64,000 nucleotides of DNA from Galeopsis tetrahit (lineage: Eukaryota; Streptophyta; Magnoliopsida; Lamiales; Lamiaceae). The translations under genes were made by a program, and so were the position numbers. This document shows, in pieces, positions 12,161-24,471 of this stretch (positions are counted from its first letter, which is position 1; each line of letters starts with the position of its first letter). The DNA lies in the NCBI GenBank assembly GCA_963675135.1, contig OY776123.1, forward strand, positions 498,501 through 562,500, in the 5' to 3' direction. The notes beneath the pieces were generated by a model. That model was not told where the DNA came from. It saw nothing but the letters and a program-made list of their open reading frames with translations, and did no database searches.

Positions 12161-13645
12161 CTGAGGAAGAAGGGAAAAGGGCGCCATCGGCCACACGAAA
12201 ATTACAACTTAAATAAGTACTATGAGGTAATCGAGCCAACTCGCGAGCTATTCGTGCTCGATTTGAAAAAAAAGATTGACATTGACTCGAGTAGCTATCG
12301 AGTTTGAGCTCATAAATATTTGATTCGAAAGGCTCGCGAGCCTATTCAAGCTTGAATAATACTCCTATTTATTATCTTATTATTAATATGGAGTATAATC
12401 GAATTGTGTCAAGTCAAGCTCGAGTTTATTTTAGAAAAAATATGTGTTTATTATAAATTTTGAAAATTATACAGGTAATCGAGTCGAGCTCGAGTTTATC
12501 GAGTTTTTTATCAAGTCGAACTTAATTTTTAAAATTTAGGCTCGATCAAGTCGAGTTTCGAGTCTAGCATCAAGATGGCATTATATCAAAGTCCCAATTT
12601 TAAGTTTAATTCACACACAAAGGTGTATGCATAATGCATGAGACCAATCTCATTTGTTATACTATTTAATCGGTGAATTTATAAGATCATAATCTTATTA
12701 TTTTTTAACTAAAGTTCAACTCAAATATTAAAATGTATTTATCACACGAGATGGTGTCACTAACTAACCTCATATTAATATTTTTTATGTCCTATTAGAA
12801 GCTTATCGTCTTTCCATTTTCATCGTCGCACAAGAAACTTCTTGTCTTTTAATTCCGATCATCTTCTATTTTTTAAAGGTTAATGATTCTACTTTGTCAA
12901 ATAATTGTTTCTTACACTTCCTTTTTTATTTGTGATTAACTGCATAAAAAATCATGTCCAAATGAATGGAGTACAACATTAAGCAATAAAAGATTTATGT
13001 CCAAGATTCAATGGATAAAAAGAACAAAATCCAACATAATGTCAAATCTATTCAGTTTTTCAAAAAAAAAAAATGTCAAATCTATTCACCAACAAACTAA
13101 ACTCACCATTATATAATGAAGGGTCTTTTCTCGATTTTAGAATTAGTCATCCATATTAATGAAATTCAGTGTTTTAGTCTCTTTACCGTCTTAACCACTT
13201 AATAATTTGTGGTGAATTTGACTTGGATTGTAATTGATTTGCACACAGTGGGAACTAGAGTGAATTTTGCAATTCATCGTTTTATAATTTAAGAATTGAA
13301 TATATATATCATTGAGTTAAAAGTTTTAAGTAAGAAAAGAGCACTTATTTCACCTAGTATGTAGCATGTTAATTATTTTAATTGAAAATAATTGTCACAC
13401 CACTTATTATCAAATAAGTTATCTTTGCGAACCTATAAAGTGACTAAAAAGCTAAATTTTATAGATGAGAGCATATTTTAAAGTTAAAAATTCTAGAAAA
13501 TACATTAAAAAAGTATTAGTACAAATTTCTAAACCACTAAAACTTCAATTATACTTTCAAACTACACTGTCTAACTCATAAACTACACATACATAATACT
13601 AAAATAAAATTTAAAATAAAAAACACCCCATTATTTAATTTAATT
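12161..13645. other. Intergenic region between NUP58 and the Dof gene
   Basis: No gene seen. 12225-12575 is rich in tcgag/ctcga words (aatcgagtcgagctcgag, ggctcgcgagcc) and looks like a worn copy of the low-complexity element family also found at 45768-46182; its ends cannot be defined. The remainder is AT-rich with no open frame of interest. Confidence 0.5.
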
Positions 13646-14269
13646 TCATTTCATAATAAAACTTCCCCCTGGTGTGGAAATAGCAAGATCCGGAAAACCA
13701 AAACAATCCCCACCACTCTCTACCTGCCACGTGTTCATGGGCCCCACGCCGTTTCCATTAGTGGGCCCCCCTTCAACAACCCCTTGAAACGGCCAAACAG
13801 ATTTCCCAAGCCCAAAGCCCACTTCATCAAGCCCAGGCCCAGGCCCAAATCCACCCAAGGCCCAAACCCCAGTCCCCTGAGTATTCAACAGCGACGTAAA
13901 ACTCCCGCCGTGATCGCCGCCGCCGAACGGAAACAGAAGCTGCGAAGCGGCGGCGGTAGCCGGAAAGTTACGAAAATCATGACGAGGCAACGAGAATGCC
14001 GAAACAGCGGCGGAGGCGGTGGTTGTGCGTGAGCGTTTCGCGTTCTTACGACTGCCGCCGCCGATCGGAATGTCGCGGAGGGTGCCGCCGTGAGTCCAGT
14101 ACCGGCGGCATGATTTGCAGAAGTGACGCGGCTGAGAGAAGTTGTAGTTGTTGTAGTAGCAGAATTTGGTGTTGGTGGAGTCGCAGCGGGGGCAGGGGAG
14201 GTGCTCCGGCTCCGGCGGCGGCGGCGGAGCCGCCGCCGATTTGGTAACCGTCGGTTCTGCTGCTTTCAT
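13646..14269 (-). CDS. DOF5.8: Dof zinc-finger transcription factor, DOF5.8 type
   Basis: Single-exon CDS, 207 aa. The Dof finger has its four zinc cysteines at residues 26, 29, 51 and 54 (CPRC, then HFCKSC) and continues RRYWTHGGTLRDIPIGGGS with the basic RKNAKRSR. The combination YNFSQPRHFCKSC and THGGTLRDIP is what I remember of Arabidopsis DOF5.8, a vascular-associated factor. Dof proteins bind AAAG cores. The rest is Gly/Ala-rich with short conserved pieces (VWPFQG, NTWQVE). The frame stays open for 76 codons upstream to an ATG at 14497. I chose the ATG at 14267-14269 because the upstream part is low-complexity and Dof proteins normally have short leaders; the longer form is possible. 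The subfamily call is less certain than the Dof call. Confidence 0.85.
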   Translation of the reverse strand: MKAAEPTVTKSAAAPPPPPEPEHLPCPRCDSTNTKFCYYNNYNFSQPRHFCKSCRRYWTHGGTLRDIPIGGGSRKNAKRSRTTTASAAVSAFSLPRHDFRNFPATAAASQLLFPFGGGDHGGSFTSLLNTQGTGVWALGGFGPGPGLDEVGFGLGKSVWPFQGVVEGGPTNGNGVGPMNTWQVESGGDCFGFPDLAISTPGGSFIMK

Positions 14270-14590
14270 AGCTCGATCTGCAGAGATATGAATCACGAGA
14301 GAAGAATGAGTTTGTTGTTGTAACTGAAAATGTGGATTTTGGATTTGGGGTTTAATGGGGGGTTTTATGGTGGAGGATGAGAGAGAAAGAGGAGAGAGAG
14401 GGAAACTGTTATGAACAGCTTTTTCAGAAGCATAAGGGCGATTATCAGTCGGCTGCAAACAGGCTTTGTTTCCAAATGGGGGGCTCTTTATATGCATGAA
14501 TAAACCACACTGTTTCTAGTGCCCCTGCTACATTATTCCGTCGAAATACGAGTAAGGTTTGTGTGAGACCGTTTCATAATCATCAAATAT

Positions 14591-15025
14591 TAGACATGGG
14601 CGTCGATTGAAAATCGTCGGTTTTGGTTAGAAATCGGCGGTTACGATTTTCGTTTTCGGCGAACCGTAACCGAATCGCGAACCACCGGTTACGGTTACGG
14701 TTTTTGAACCGGCGGTTCGGTTCGAAAACAGCCGGTTTGGCGGTTTTATCCTTTTTTTTTAATATTATCTCCGTTTTCGTTCGTTTTTTATTCATTTTAA
14801 CTCATTTTTTAGAAAATACATTACTAGAATTGAATAAAAATTATATAACTTAAATTTATACATTAAAAATAGAAGAATTGTGTATTAAAACTTTTTTTTT
14901 TTTAATAATAAAAAAACTGCCGGTTAACCATCAAAATGCTAAACCGTAACCGAACCGCCATTTTTCGGTTACGGTTTAAAAACCGACGTTCGACCGGTTG
15001 GTCGTTTCGATTTTACGCATGTCTA
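14591..15025. mobile_element. hAT-like non-autonomous element built of aaccg words
   Basis: Termini TAGACATGGGCG and the complement of TACGCATGTCTA form an inverted repeat. The flanks atcaaatat (14582-14590) and atcaatat (15026-15033) are near-identical, differing by one base, as expected of an old 8-bp target duplication. The interior repeats variants of ggttacggttcggttaaccg. Just left of it, gtgtgagaccgtttcat (14561-14577) is the end of a second MITE that this insertion may have split. Confidence 0.6.
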
Positions 15026-15060
15026 ATCAATATATTACATGCGAATGTAATAAAGATTAA

Positions 15061-15536
15061 GGGCTCGTTTGGTTTGATAGATGAGATTGATATATTATAA
15101 CATGATTATGTGGGATTGCACTGTTCACAATTTGAAAAGTTGATTTAAAATTTATGTTTGGATTAATGGATTAAATTTTAAAGTTTATATGATAAATTAT
15201 ACCCAAGTTGTTTGGATTGTGGGATAAAATTGAATTATAGTGCTAAATGTCACAAATACCCTTTAACCTTAGGTTTTTTTATTTTATTTTTATGGTCATA
15301 AATGTAGTAGTTTGGAGGTCAGAATGGACATTTCACATTTTTGGCTGAATGCTATAAATGCTTTGGATAATAATCTTACCCCACCCATCTGGACAAATAA
15401 TCTTGCATTCAAGGGATTAAAAGAAAAATAGACTCGGGCCTCATTTCTAACCTGGGCTTTAAACTTGCAAACCAAACTACCTACTAAGTGATATAAAACA
15501 ATCAAACCTATATAATCCAACAAACCAAACATACCC
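15061..15536. mobile_element. Tourist/PIF-Harbinger-like MITE
   Basis: Begins GGGCTCGTTTGGTTTG and ends CAAACCAAACATACCC, an inverted repeat. It is flanked on both sides by TAA (15058-15060 and 15537-15539), the 3-bp duplication typical of PIF/Harbinger. There is no coding capacity. Confidence 0.7.
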
Positions 15537-15539
15537 TAA

Positions 15540-16796
15540 GAGGATAAGAAAGTAATATAATACTCTATAGTACTTACACACATTAGTTACACACTGCAAT
15601 GAGTATAATTTTTAATACGAAAAAAAATTGCTATTCAGAAAATTTATATAAAAATGTAGTTTTACTGTCCACTTTTTACATGGGGTGAGAATGAACTTTC
15701 AAATTCTGATATTCATGTTCTGGATACTAAGTGTCACCCATTAATAACATGTTATTTATCAACTTATATCGCTATATTTATAAATTATGTATAAATATTA
15801 GTATTGAATTGTGTGGAAATGTTATGATATTTAGATGATAAATAAAGTGTAGTAATAATTATAAAATGTTAAAGGGGAACAAATGAATTGAAGGTGTGCA
15901 TGTACATGTCACATGTGTGCTAATGACAAAGGTCATCATATGAATTGTTGTGGACTAAATTATGATCCTTTAATAAAGTGTAGCACCTTGATTAATTAAT
16001 TGTTTGTCGAAAGATTATTAATAAAAAAATATTTAATTAATTAAATAGAATAAATATATTTTTTTAATAAAAAACAAGGCTGAACAATAAACCGATAAAA
16101 TACTATTTTTATGTCATTGGGATTTTGAATGATGATATAATTAATCATAAAATATTATAGTGTGGATCAACATTAAATAATGTTATAGATTGATGGTCAT
16201 ACTTATCCGGACATACTTATATAGTTAGATTGGGTTGGAATTTTATTTTTATTTTAAATTTTTGTCCAATCAGAATTTGATCCAATAATTGTATGCATGT
16301 TCGAAAAAAAAGATTAAAAAAAAAAAACGAAAATTCCATAGTGTGAAAATGTTCTTTAGCACGCCATTTGAAAACTAGATACATGTATGAATAATATTAC
16401 CATAAAAAAAATGGGAATATAAATTACTCAATTTCTTTGTTCCACTTTTTGTATTTTACTGATATTTCATTGTGTTGAATTTTTTTACACGTATCGTTTT
16501 CAATATTATGGAACATTGATTATTTTTTTAATATGACACGTGTCAATCATCCAATAAACGACTTTCATACTCCTGACCGACAAGTTTTGCATTTTTTCCA
16601 TTGGATTCAAAGTGAGCCCAAGGTTTGAAAATGGTCTAATGGAGACAAATGTGGCAAGACAGAAAAATCTGATGGAGAGAGGATTAGAGGAAGAAACATA
16701 AGACAAGTTTGAATAGTAAGTGTATGAGAGAGGATCCCGTTTCTCTATTTCACTTTTTGTATTTCAATCTTATGTCGTCTTTCTTCAGTAATTAAA
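15540..16796. other. AT-rich intergenic DNA
   Basis: No gene, RNA gene or clear element seen. Short poly-A/T runs and a ttccactttttgtatttcac-type word (also near 18950, 45345 and 53225) suggest old repeat debris. Confidence 0.5.
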
Positions 16797-17105
16797 TTGA
16801 AATATTATTTAATCGATGAAAAGGAGAAAATTTATAACCCCGATCCATGCATTAACATTATTTTCAATTTGAATTGGTATTTTCTCCATCCCAATTATTG
16901 TCAAGAAACATCTACAATAATGAGTCTTGGGCAATTTATTTGTGAAAATATATGTATAGCCAAAAACACACCACACCTAAAATCGGGTCAAGTTATACTT
17001 GTTCAAGTTGACTATGTAGTAATACGATCAGCTAAGACTTATTTGACGACTCCGGAAGCAACTGTTCATAGCCATTATGGGGAAATCCTGATTAAAATAA
17101 AACAG
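16797..17105 (+). pseudogene. rpoC2: Nuclear copy of a plastid rpoC2 fragment (NUPT)
   Basis: The forward frame contains WYFLHPNYCQETSTIMSLGQ, then FICENICIAKNTPHLKSGQV, ILVQVD, VVIRSAKTYL and HSHYGEIL. This is the central part of the plastid RNA polymerase beta'' subunit. Compared with what I recall of plastid rpoC2 there are replacements at normally fixed positions (Thr for Pro and Ser for Gly), and the frame stops just after the HYGEIL stretch. No other plastid genes flank it. I read it as a decayed plastid-to-nucleus transfer with no function. Confidence 0.8.
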
Positions 17106-18432
17106 TAAAACGGACACATGTGATCTCGTATGGTACAAATGAAAATAAAAAGACAATATTATGAATGTCGGAATAGCGTGGGCGAGCAATAATTGGATTG
17201 CTTCCCTCCAGTCCTTTTCACCACAGATTCTATTCTCCCTAATTTATTTCCGGATTTCTCGTCTTATGTTTCCCACATTAATTAATTATTTCTATTTTTA
17301 TATTGCAAATTACACACTATTTTTGTATTTTAATGTCTTAATATAACTCTAAATAATGTTATTTAATATTAAGTCATTTTATGTGGCTCACATGAGTTAG
17401 GGCTTGGCGGCAACTCTACACATCACCAGGGGTGTACAAAGTGTTGATAAAAAAATAAAAATTAGATTAAGTAATTTCAGATAAAATTCGTTGATTCAAG
17501 AGAATACTGAATTTAGTAATGATTGATCTATAAGAATTAGTTGGTATTGTGAACAAGTTTTCACCGTCAAATTGAATCATGCAAGTAATGTTTTTCAGTA
17601 GTTTAAGTTTTCCCTCTAAAAATTGTTTAAGTTTCTCGTCTGAAACTTGTATACATTAGTTACACCGCATGCAACTGATTATTTTAGCATTATAGATGTT
17701 TTTACTGAATAGTATTAATAGTTTCAGTAAACATTAACATTTGTAGTTTCACTAAATATTACAGTTTTAATTTTACTGAACAATATTAGCGAACCCGTTA
17801 AAAAAAAATCCATTTTTGGTATTTTACAAGTGACAACCCTGGACCTTGTCACGCCCCTTCCTTTATCCATGCTTGTACATCATCAATCATCACCCGTGAC
17901 TTGGTCACATAGCTAAGTGTTTGGTTATTAGTTCTCTATTTTTATTGTTTCATTTGATTCTTTGTATATCTCTAAGACCCATTCTTCAAATTAGGTATAT
18001 TTATACAATTGTTATATGGGGTCACTTTTAATGATTGGGCTTGTTAAAGATTTACGGTGTAAGATACGATGAAGATATATTCTATTTCAGCAAATCATGA
18101 AGTTAACGCGGCTAAAAAACAATTACACAATATAGGGATGATTCACGCATTTTTTAAAATCTACCACTATACTCTTACAATCTCACTGATGCACGCAAAA
18201 GGAGAAAAAACGAGAATCGAATTGTTGTCCCGTTATTGACTTGTAAAACTATATTACAATAGTACAGTGATTACATGGTTCATTCAGTTCATAGAAAAAA
18301 TAATGATTTTAACTTATCGTTTTAGATCGAGACTCTAACTATTATGAATTGTTGATGACTCTTTGAATATTCCTTGTTCTTGAATTTCTTCCTTCTAAAA
18401 AAAGTTTCCATGTGAAATAAAAATTGACAAAA

Positions 18433-18625
18433 ATTTGTGTGAGACGTCTCACGAATCTTTTTTCCTGAGATGAATCTCCCTTAATCCATATTCCAAATTT
18501 ATGGGTTGAACAACCCATTATTTTTCCCAGATATTATATTTACGAAAAAAGTAACAACGTGTAAGTAAAAAATATAATGTTTTAACAAAAGAGAATCTGT
18601 GAGAGGAGACCCGTCTCACGGAATT
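18433..18625. mobile_element. MITE with gtgtgagac / gtctcac ends
   Basis: The inverted ends around GTGTGAGACGTCTCACGA and GACCCGTCTCACGGAA enclose a non-coding AT-rich centre. A second relative lies at about 58621-58920 and a solo end at 14561-14577, so the family is present at least three times in the window. Confidence 0.55.
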
Positions 18626-18772
18626 CATTATGTGAGAACCCGGGACTAGCTCATCAAAATTTATTTGAGATAGAAACACCTCCAAAATTCAAATTACTTC
18701 CTAACACAAAAATGTATTTTAGTAAAATTGTACATTTGACCAAATCTATTTTTATGGGTATCCTAAAATTCT

Positions 18773-18805
18773 AGAGAGAGAGAGAGAGAGAGGGGGAGAG
18801 AGAGA
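18773..18805. repeat. (GA)n microsatellite
   Basis: A run of alternating ga interrupted once by ggggg. Confidence 0.9.
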
Positions 18806-20141
18806 AATTGATGAGAGTTGGTCGGGGAATAGGGTGGTTGATGAGTAGCACGCCCAAAGGACCGATTGCAGTGCAGCCATGTATAATTGTACTGCCTTGA
18901 CCACTCCCTTTCACTTTCACACACTAATCTAAATCCCGTTTAATTCATTTGTTCCACTTTTCGTATTTCACTCTTCTGAATTTTTAACACGCGCCATTCT
19001 AATGGTATAAACGTTGAATTCCGTGACTAAATCACTTAAAATACTCATCTTCTATCTTACATCACCAGCTACTAAATCTTATTTTCTTAAAAAGTGTGTC
19101 GATTAAATTGTACAAGTCATTTCTACATAGTGTGTCATTTGTGTGTTTTTTGTTGAATTGGTGTCATTGGATACTGAGAAAAAACTTGACAGTGGTTGTG
19201 TGATTGGGCCCCCTGCTTCTGTTTCCAGTTAGCTTATCTTTTTGTCTTCTTGTCTAGTGAGAATATTAATCCCATTTGTCCCATACAAACGCCAAAATTT
19301 CAAAAATTGTCTAAATCTCATTCCATAAAATTGCATTTAGATAATGGTAAGAAAATTATTTTGCTTCATATTAATTTAGTCAGTTTTTTGTCTTGAAGAT
19401 TAGGGGTGGGAATGGTCCAGACTACCCGAAAGGAGTCTACTATTCGATCTATTAAAGTTCGGTTCGACTTGCCTCGTTTAATTAACAAGTCGGACTCAAG
19501 CTTTTTGTAAAGCCTATTTAATTAAATAGGTCGGGCTCAAGTTTTTTAATAGGCTTATTTATATATAAATATATAAATATTTAATATATAGAATATAATA
19601 TATGCGATAATTAAAGTAATAAAGTTTAGTAATACCGACTACTCTGTTATTATATTTTTCTTTGTAATAGTTGAAAAATTATTTGAATTTTTTTAAAAAC
19701 GTTTATTATTGTTTTTATTTCTTCATTTTAAGATTTAAATAGTTAATTTTATAATTTTTTGGATTTTTTTAAATGTCATAATAGAACTAAAAAGATATTT
19801 AAAAGGTTTTCGGGCCAGATCTATTTATTAAAAAGTCAAACTAAAGCCCTTAAAAAAGTATATGACAGACCACAAGTCAGACTTGAACCCAAAAATTATG
19901 TAACATACCGGATGTTCTTTGTAAAACCATAATAAAAGTAAAAAGAAAGTCTATTGACGGGATAAATGGAGCATATAGTTATATGGATGAACGACAAGTG
20001 TTTTACTAAAATGCAATCAACGATGTGTATACAATCCAAGTACACATATTAAAATTCAACGCTGGAACATGAAAAATGAAACAGGAAATACGCCTGCTAT
20101 TACAATATTTCTAGCAGAGTTCACACATACAAGTGCCAAAA

Positions 20142-23076
20142 TCAAAGGTCTCGAAGTTGTCTGAGATTCATAGGATTCATGTATTTGGTGCCACCATCAA
20201 CCAATTGTTTGGCAAGTATAAGGTTAGCAGCTTCACTTGGATGGTAAGGATCCCAAAATACATGCTTATCACGGTCCGAACACATGCTAGATGTCGGCCC
20301 ACACGGAATTATACCGGCAAATTGTCCACCGTTTCCACAACAAGCTTTACTTGAGCTCGTAAATCCTGCAAAAAAGTGTTATAACGAATGCAAGAAAGAT
20401 AAATAAATAAAAATTGATAAACAAGAACACGTGGTTCATTAACAATGTATTAGCTACGTTCACAAGTACAATATGCGATTTCTTTTTATTCTAATGAGTG
20501 CGACGGTTACAGTTTAACCCTAGGTTAACATTTAAGTTACAATCGACAAACTCAACGTTAGGGTTCAGGGCATTTCAACAAAAGGGTATTCAAAGTAACA
20601 AAACATCATTGGTACGTAGGATTTGGATTCAGCGTTATACAATATCGTCTTGTGCAATATAACTATACAAAACAATGTTATACGGAGTACAATGTATTAG
20701 CTACGTTCATAAGTATAATATGCGATTTCTTTTTATTCTGATGAGTGCGACGATTACAGTTTAACCCTAGGTTAACATTTAAGTTACAATCGACAAACTC
20801 AGCGTTAGGGTTAAGGACATTTCAACAAAAGGGTATTCAAAGTAACAAAACATCATTGGTAGGATTTAGATTCAGTGTTATACAATATCGTCTTGTGCAA
20901 TATAACTATACAGAACAATGTTATACGGAGTACCATGTAGAATCCAAATCTATAATATAATCGTACAATTATATTACTCATGACAATGTTATATAACATC
21001 ATATTTTGTAAAAAAATGAATGGAAAGTTACCATATTTGGCATAATTAGTGATGAGTTCCATGACAAGATCATGGACATTAGCATGGACAAATGTGGCTC
21101 CTTTGAGATTTTCATTGAGTTCTTGCAAAAGATCCTTCAATCTTGCATTATATTGAAGTGCAAGGTTGTTGGGCAGTGCTACACATTCCGTTTCACTCAA
21201 TTGATTTATAGTTTTTTGATAAGGAATGCATCCAATTGGTCCCACATTCCCAATTACAAACTTTCTTGCATCCAATCGGTAAAGTCTCTGCAATATTTTA
21301 TACGTGAAATATAACTAATTCAGATTAATACAAAAAAATTTTGTTCATATGTATCGTCTTACTACATGACCAAAATATGATGCTATACGTACCGTTAATT
21401 GTCCGCGTAGATGGTTAATGAGATCGTCAACAAAGGAATCTGGGGTTTGTGTGATTCTTGCACCCGCTGAGATTACTGGTAGGAGATAATTGTTCAAAAA
21501 GTCGTTGGATCCGACGGTTACAGAGAAAATTGATCTCTTTGTGATGTGTTCTCTTGCCTTTGATGCACCCAACAATTTATCTATTTGTTTTCTTGTGATG
21601 TTGAAGTAGTCTATTTGGATGTCCATTGAAAGTCTATTTACCTAAATAAAAATTTAGATAAATTATCGTTTGATTGAAATAGTTGTACACTGAAGTTTGG
21701 GGGTGTGCTTAGAGGATTTTCAGGTGTGAGTAGTGACACTCTTAAACTACCAACTGCTTCATGATGTACATGTAACATAAATTCGTAAAATTGAAATACG
21801 GGACTAAAGACAAAAATTGTTGGGAATTTGTGTTCAAGTGAAATGTGACCGTTTAAAAATCAAATACTCCCTCCGTTTTTTTATATAAGATATTTTAGGC
21901 CTTTTTTCTTGTTCATAAATATAAGATGTTTTAGATTTTTTACAATATTTATTCCAATTATGTCCTCCTTATTTTGGAAACAATCATAATTTCTAAATTA
22001 CTCCAATTAACTAATCTTCAAGGCAAATCTTTTTCCTCTATAAACTTGCCTTGTATGTAGGGCTGTTATACGAGCCGAGCCGAGTATTTGAAGTTCGAGC
22101 TCGGCTCGGCTCGATAACATTGGCGAGCTAAGAAACGAGCTCGGCTCGACTCGTTAAAGGGTCTAACGAGCCTATCGAGCCGAGCCGAGCCTAACGAGCC
22201 TAATGGAATTAAAAGAAAAAAAATCAGATATCGAGCCTAACAAGTCGAGCTCGAGCCGACTCGTTAGTAAATCGAGTATTTAACGAGCTCGAGCTCGGCT
22301 CATTTGACGAACGAGCCGAGCCGAACTCGAGCCTTATCGAGTCGAGCCGAGCCGAGCTCACGAGCTGCTCGGTTCGTGTAACAGCCCTACTTGTATGTAA
22401 AATATTAATGTAATTATAAATTTCATTTATTATCTCTGAGGGTATATTTGTTAAAACATAAATTTTTTTAATTTTAGTCAATTACTCTAAAACATCTTAC
22501 ATAAAAAAAAATGGAGGGAGTATTATTTTAAATGGTAACACTAAATTGACGTGAATTCGAATTTACAAAAGACCTGCTCGGGTTTAAATGTACTTACAAA
22601 GATTCTTCCGGTGGCATTCATGATGCCCCCACCTCCCGATGCGTAATTAACGCCATACAAAATCGGTCTCCCCGTAGTATTTGGGGCAAGAAATGGCAAC
22701 GCATAATGTTTCTGCCCTAATTCCTCCCCTATAATAATTATAAGATTACACATTTACATTATGTAATAGTTATTTAAAAAAGAAAAACCCTTTGAAGTTC
22801 TAGTAACTAAAACTTACCAACGATGTCACCAATGGTTCTCCCGTTAGTGTATCGACCAGTCGGAGTCCCTCCGGAAGCCTTAAAATCGATACCGTTGGGG
22901 GCGATATTCGCCCTAGATAACGTCGGTAAGTAGTTATTGTTCCCCGCATCTACCAACGAATCCCCAAATATAAACGAAGCCCCATTTGCTAAATCATCAT
23001 CATTTTGGCAAATTCCAAAGCTTGAAATCAAACACAAAATCAAGAACACAATGTAGTGGTGAATATTGAGGGCCAT
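20142..23076 (-). CDS. Secreted GDSL esterase/lipase
   Basis: Five exons on the minus strand: 22818-23076, 22598-22728, 21393-21641, 21032-21287, 20142-20365; 1119 nt, 372 aa, the typical five-exon plant GDSL structure. Residues 1-23 are a clear signal peptide (IVFLILCLISSFGIC). All SGNH blocks are present: FGDSLVDAGNNN with nucleophile Ser40, the glycine of NYASGGGGI, the Asn of VGSNDFL, and DPYHPSEAAN with Asp337 and His340. The enzyme should be an active secreted acyl hydrolase; the substrate cannot be predicted. Intron 2 holds a nested MITE pair and intron 4 a tandem duplication. It resembles the Arabidopsis At5g41890 group as I remember it. Confidence 0.92.
20443..20932. repeat. Tandem duplication of about 245 bp in GDSL intron 4
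   Basis: Copies 20443-20689 and 20690-20932 both start caatgtattagctacgttca and end ttatacggagtac. They are over 90% alike by eye. Each contains accctaggttaac. Confidence 0.85.
21865..22522. mobile_element. Mariner/Stowaway-like MITE interrupted by a hAT-like element
   Basis: Left end TACTCCCTCCGTTTTTTTAT and right end ATGGAGGGAGTA form inverted termini, with ataagat.ttttaggcc matched by aaacatcttac at the other side. The interior is split by the element at 22058-22389. It lies in GDSL intron 2. Confidence 0.65.
22058..22389. mobile_element. hAT-like element made of cgagccgag words, with 8-bp target duplication
   Basis: Starts TAGGGCTGTTATACGAG and ends CGTGTAACAGCCCTA (terminal inverted repeat TAGGGCTGTTA). 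The flanks are the perfect direct repeat cttgtatg at 22050-22057 and 22390-22397, the signature of hAT insertion. The 332-bp interior is almost wholly variants of cgagccgagctcgag around a short AT-rich centre. It lies inside the MITE at 21865-22522. Confidence 0.85.
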
Positions 23077-24471
23077 TCTTGATTAATTATAGCTAAGAAC
23101 AATTGCATTGTCACGTATTTATATGTTGGGAAACTTGTAAGAATATATATGCATGGAGTTGTATTTTGGTAAGACCATTTTAATGAAACTATATAGTGTG
23201 TAATGAAATTATTTGATTTTTCTACGGTTAGGTCATCAATATTTAGAGAGTTTGATTTAACTTGTGAGTAAATTAAACTAAATTAAGTCAAAGATAGAGT
23301 ATCTTGCTTCAACCCAAATTAAGAATTTTGTTATATTAGGTGTGTTTGGTTGAGTATTTGGATTTTTTTTTTGCTTATATTATGTTGCAAATTCACTAGG
23401 AATAAATATTAGGGGAACCCATCTTTTTTACTCTCTACGTAATTTTTTTTATTTGAATATTTATTTTATAAGAATTAGTCTTCTTTGAACAAAACTATAC
23501 ATCCCCATAAACTAATAGAAAGTTTGTTTTTCTGATGTGTCGTATTCTAGTGCAATTTACTTACGTGTCGTTTTTATATTTAATTGATGCCATGTGTCAT
23601 TATTTGGTAAAGTTGCATAATTTGTAAAATATGACATGAAATTAAATTATTGGTTGAATTTTTTTTAAATAATAAAATTTTTTATAACTTTAAAATTTAA
23701 TTAATTGACTAATTTCCTAAAATTCTCAAACATATGATGCATCATGCATGTATACATTAAATGACTTATGTATTAAATCAATGAAATTAGGTAAGAAATT
23801 ATTTCACAAACTTTTATTTCTTTTTTATTCTTTAAAACAAATACAATGCATGTATACATTAAATTATTAATATTTTATTCATATACTGATTCGAGAATAA
23901 AATTTGCACATTTACGCATTATGATTAATTAAAAAAAATATTATATTTTTATAAAAATAAATTATAAAATTAATTTGACTAAAAAATAATACAATTTTTT
24001 AAAAATAAATATTAAAAAATATGAATATTACTCTTTAAAAACAATATGAATTTTTACCGGTAAGTAAAAAAACACTTAATTGTATATATACTAATTGACT
24101 GAAATACACATTATTTGTAATTTAATCTAATCTAATTAAATATCTGAATCGAACTATAAATATTTTAACATATCTTTGAATTTTTTTACATTAACGTTTT
24201 ATTGAGAAGTTTATAGAATGACAAAGAGGGTATTAAGCAAGGCCCAGCTGCAAGGAAATCTTAATGGGCCTTATCTGAACAAGAATATTAGCCCAAAATA
24301 GGCCCAAGGGGTTTATCGTCAATTTACACAAGCGTGCAATCAAATTTCCCTCGTCTCGGCCATCCATAAAACCCCCCACCCCCATTTCCAATTTTACCGT
24401 TGGAACAACCCTTGGATCTCTGTGCAAAATTCCCCATTTCGATTTCGAATCGCAGTTTCAAAGCTTCAACA
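23077..24471. other. Intergenic region between divergent GDSL and CDCA7-like genes
   Basis: Very AT-rich, with no gene or defined element. The two genes diverge, so both promoters lie here. Confidence 0.5.

Larger units (their letters stand above)
17110..20141. other. Intergenic region with MITE debris
   Basis: No gene seen. 18433-18625 is a MITE of the gtgtgagac...gtctcac family (ends gtgtgagacgtctcacgaatc and gagacccgtctcacggaattc). 18773-18805 is a GA microsatellite. From 19401 (taggggtgggaatgg) to about 19905 lies another low-complexity element of the TAGGG-type family; its right end is not defined. Confidence 0.5.

Noticed and set aside
13784..14323. Arg/Gly-rich frames on the plus strand
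   Set aside because: Antisense shadow of the GC-rich Dof coding region.
14270..14497. Upstream 76-codon extension of the Dof frame
   Set aside because: Low-complexity, with no conserved sequence before the downstream ATG; kept only as an alternative start.
22224..22481. Ser/Arg-rich frame on the minus strand
   Set aside because: Translation of the cgagccgag element, which is a transposon interior rather than a gene.
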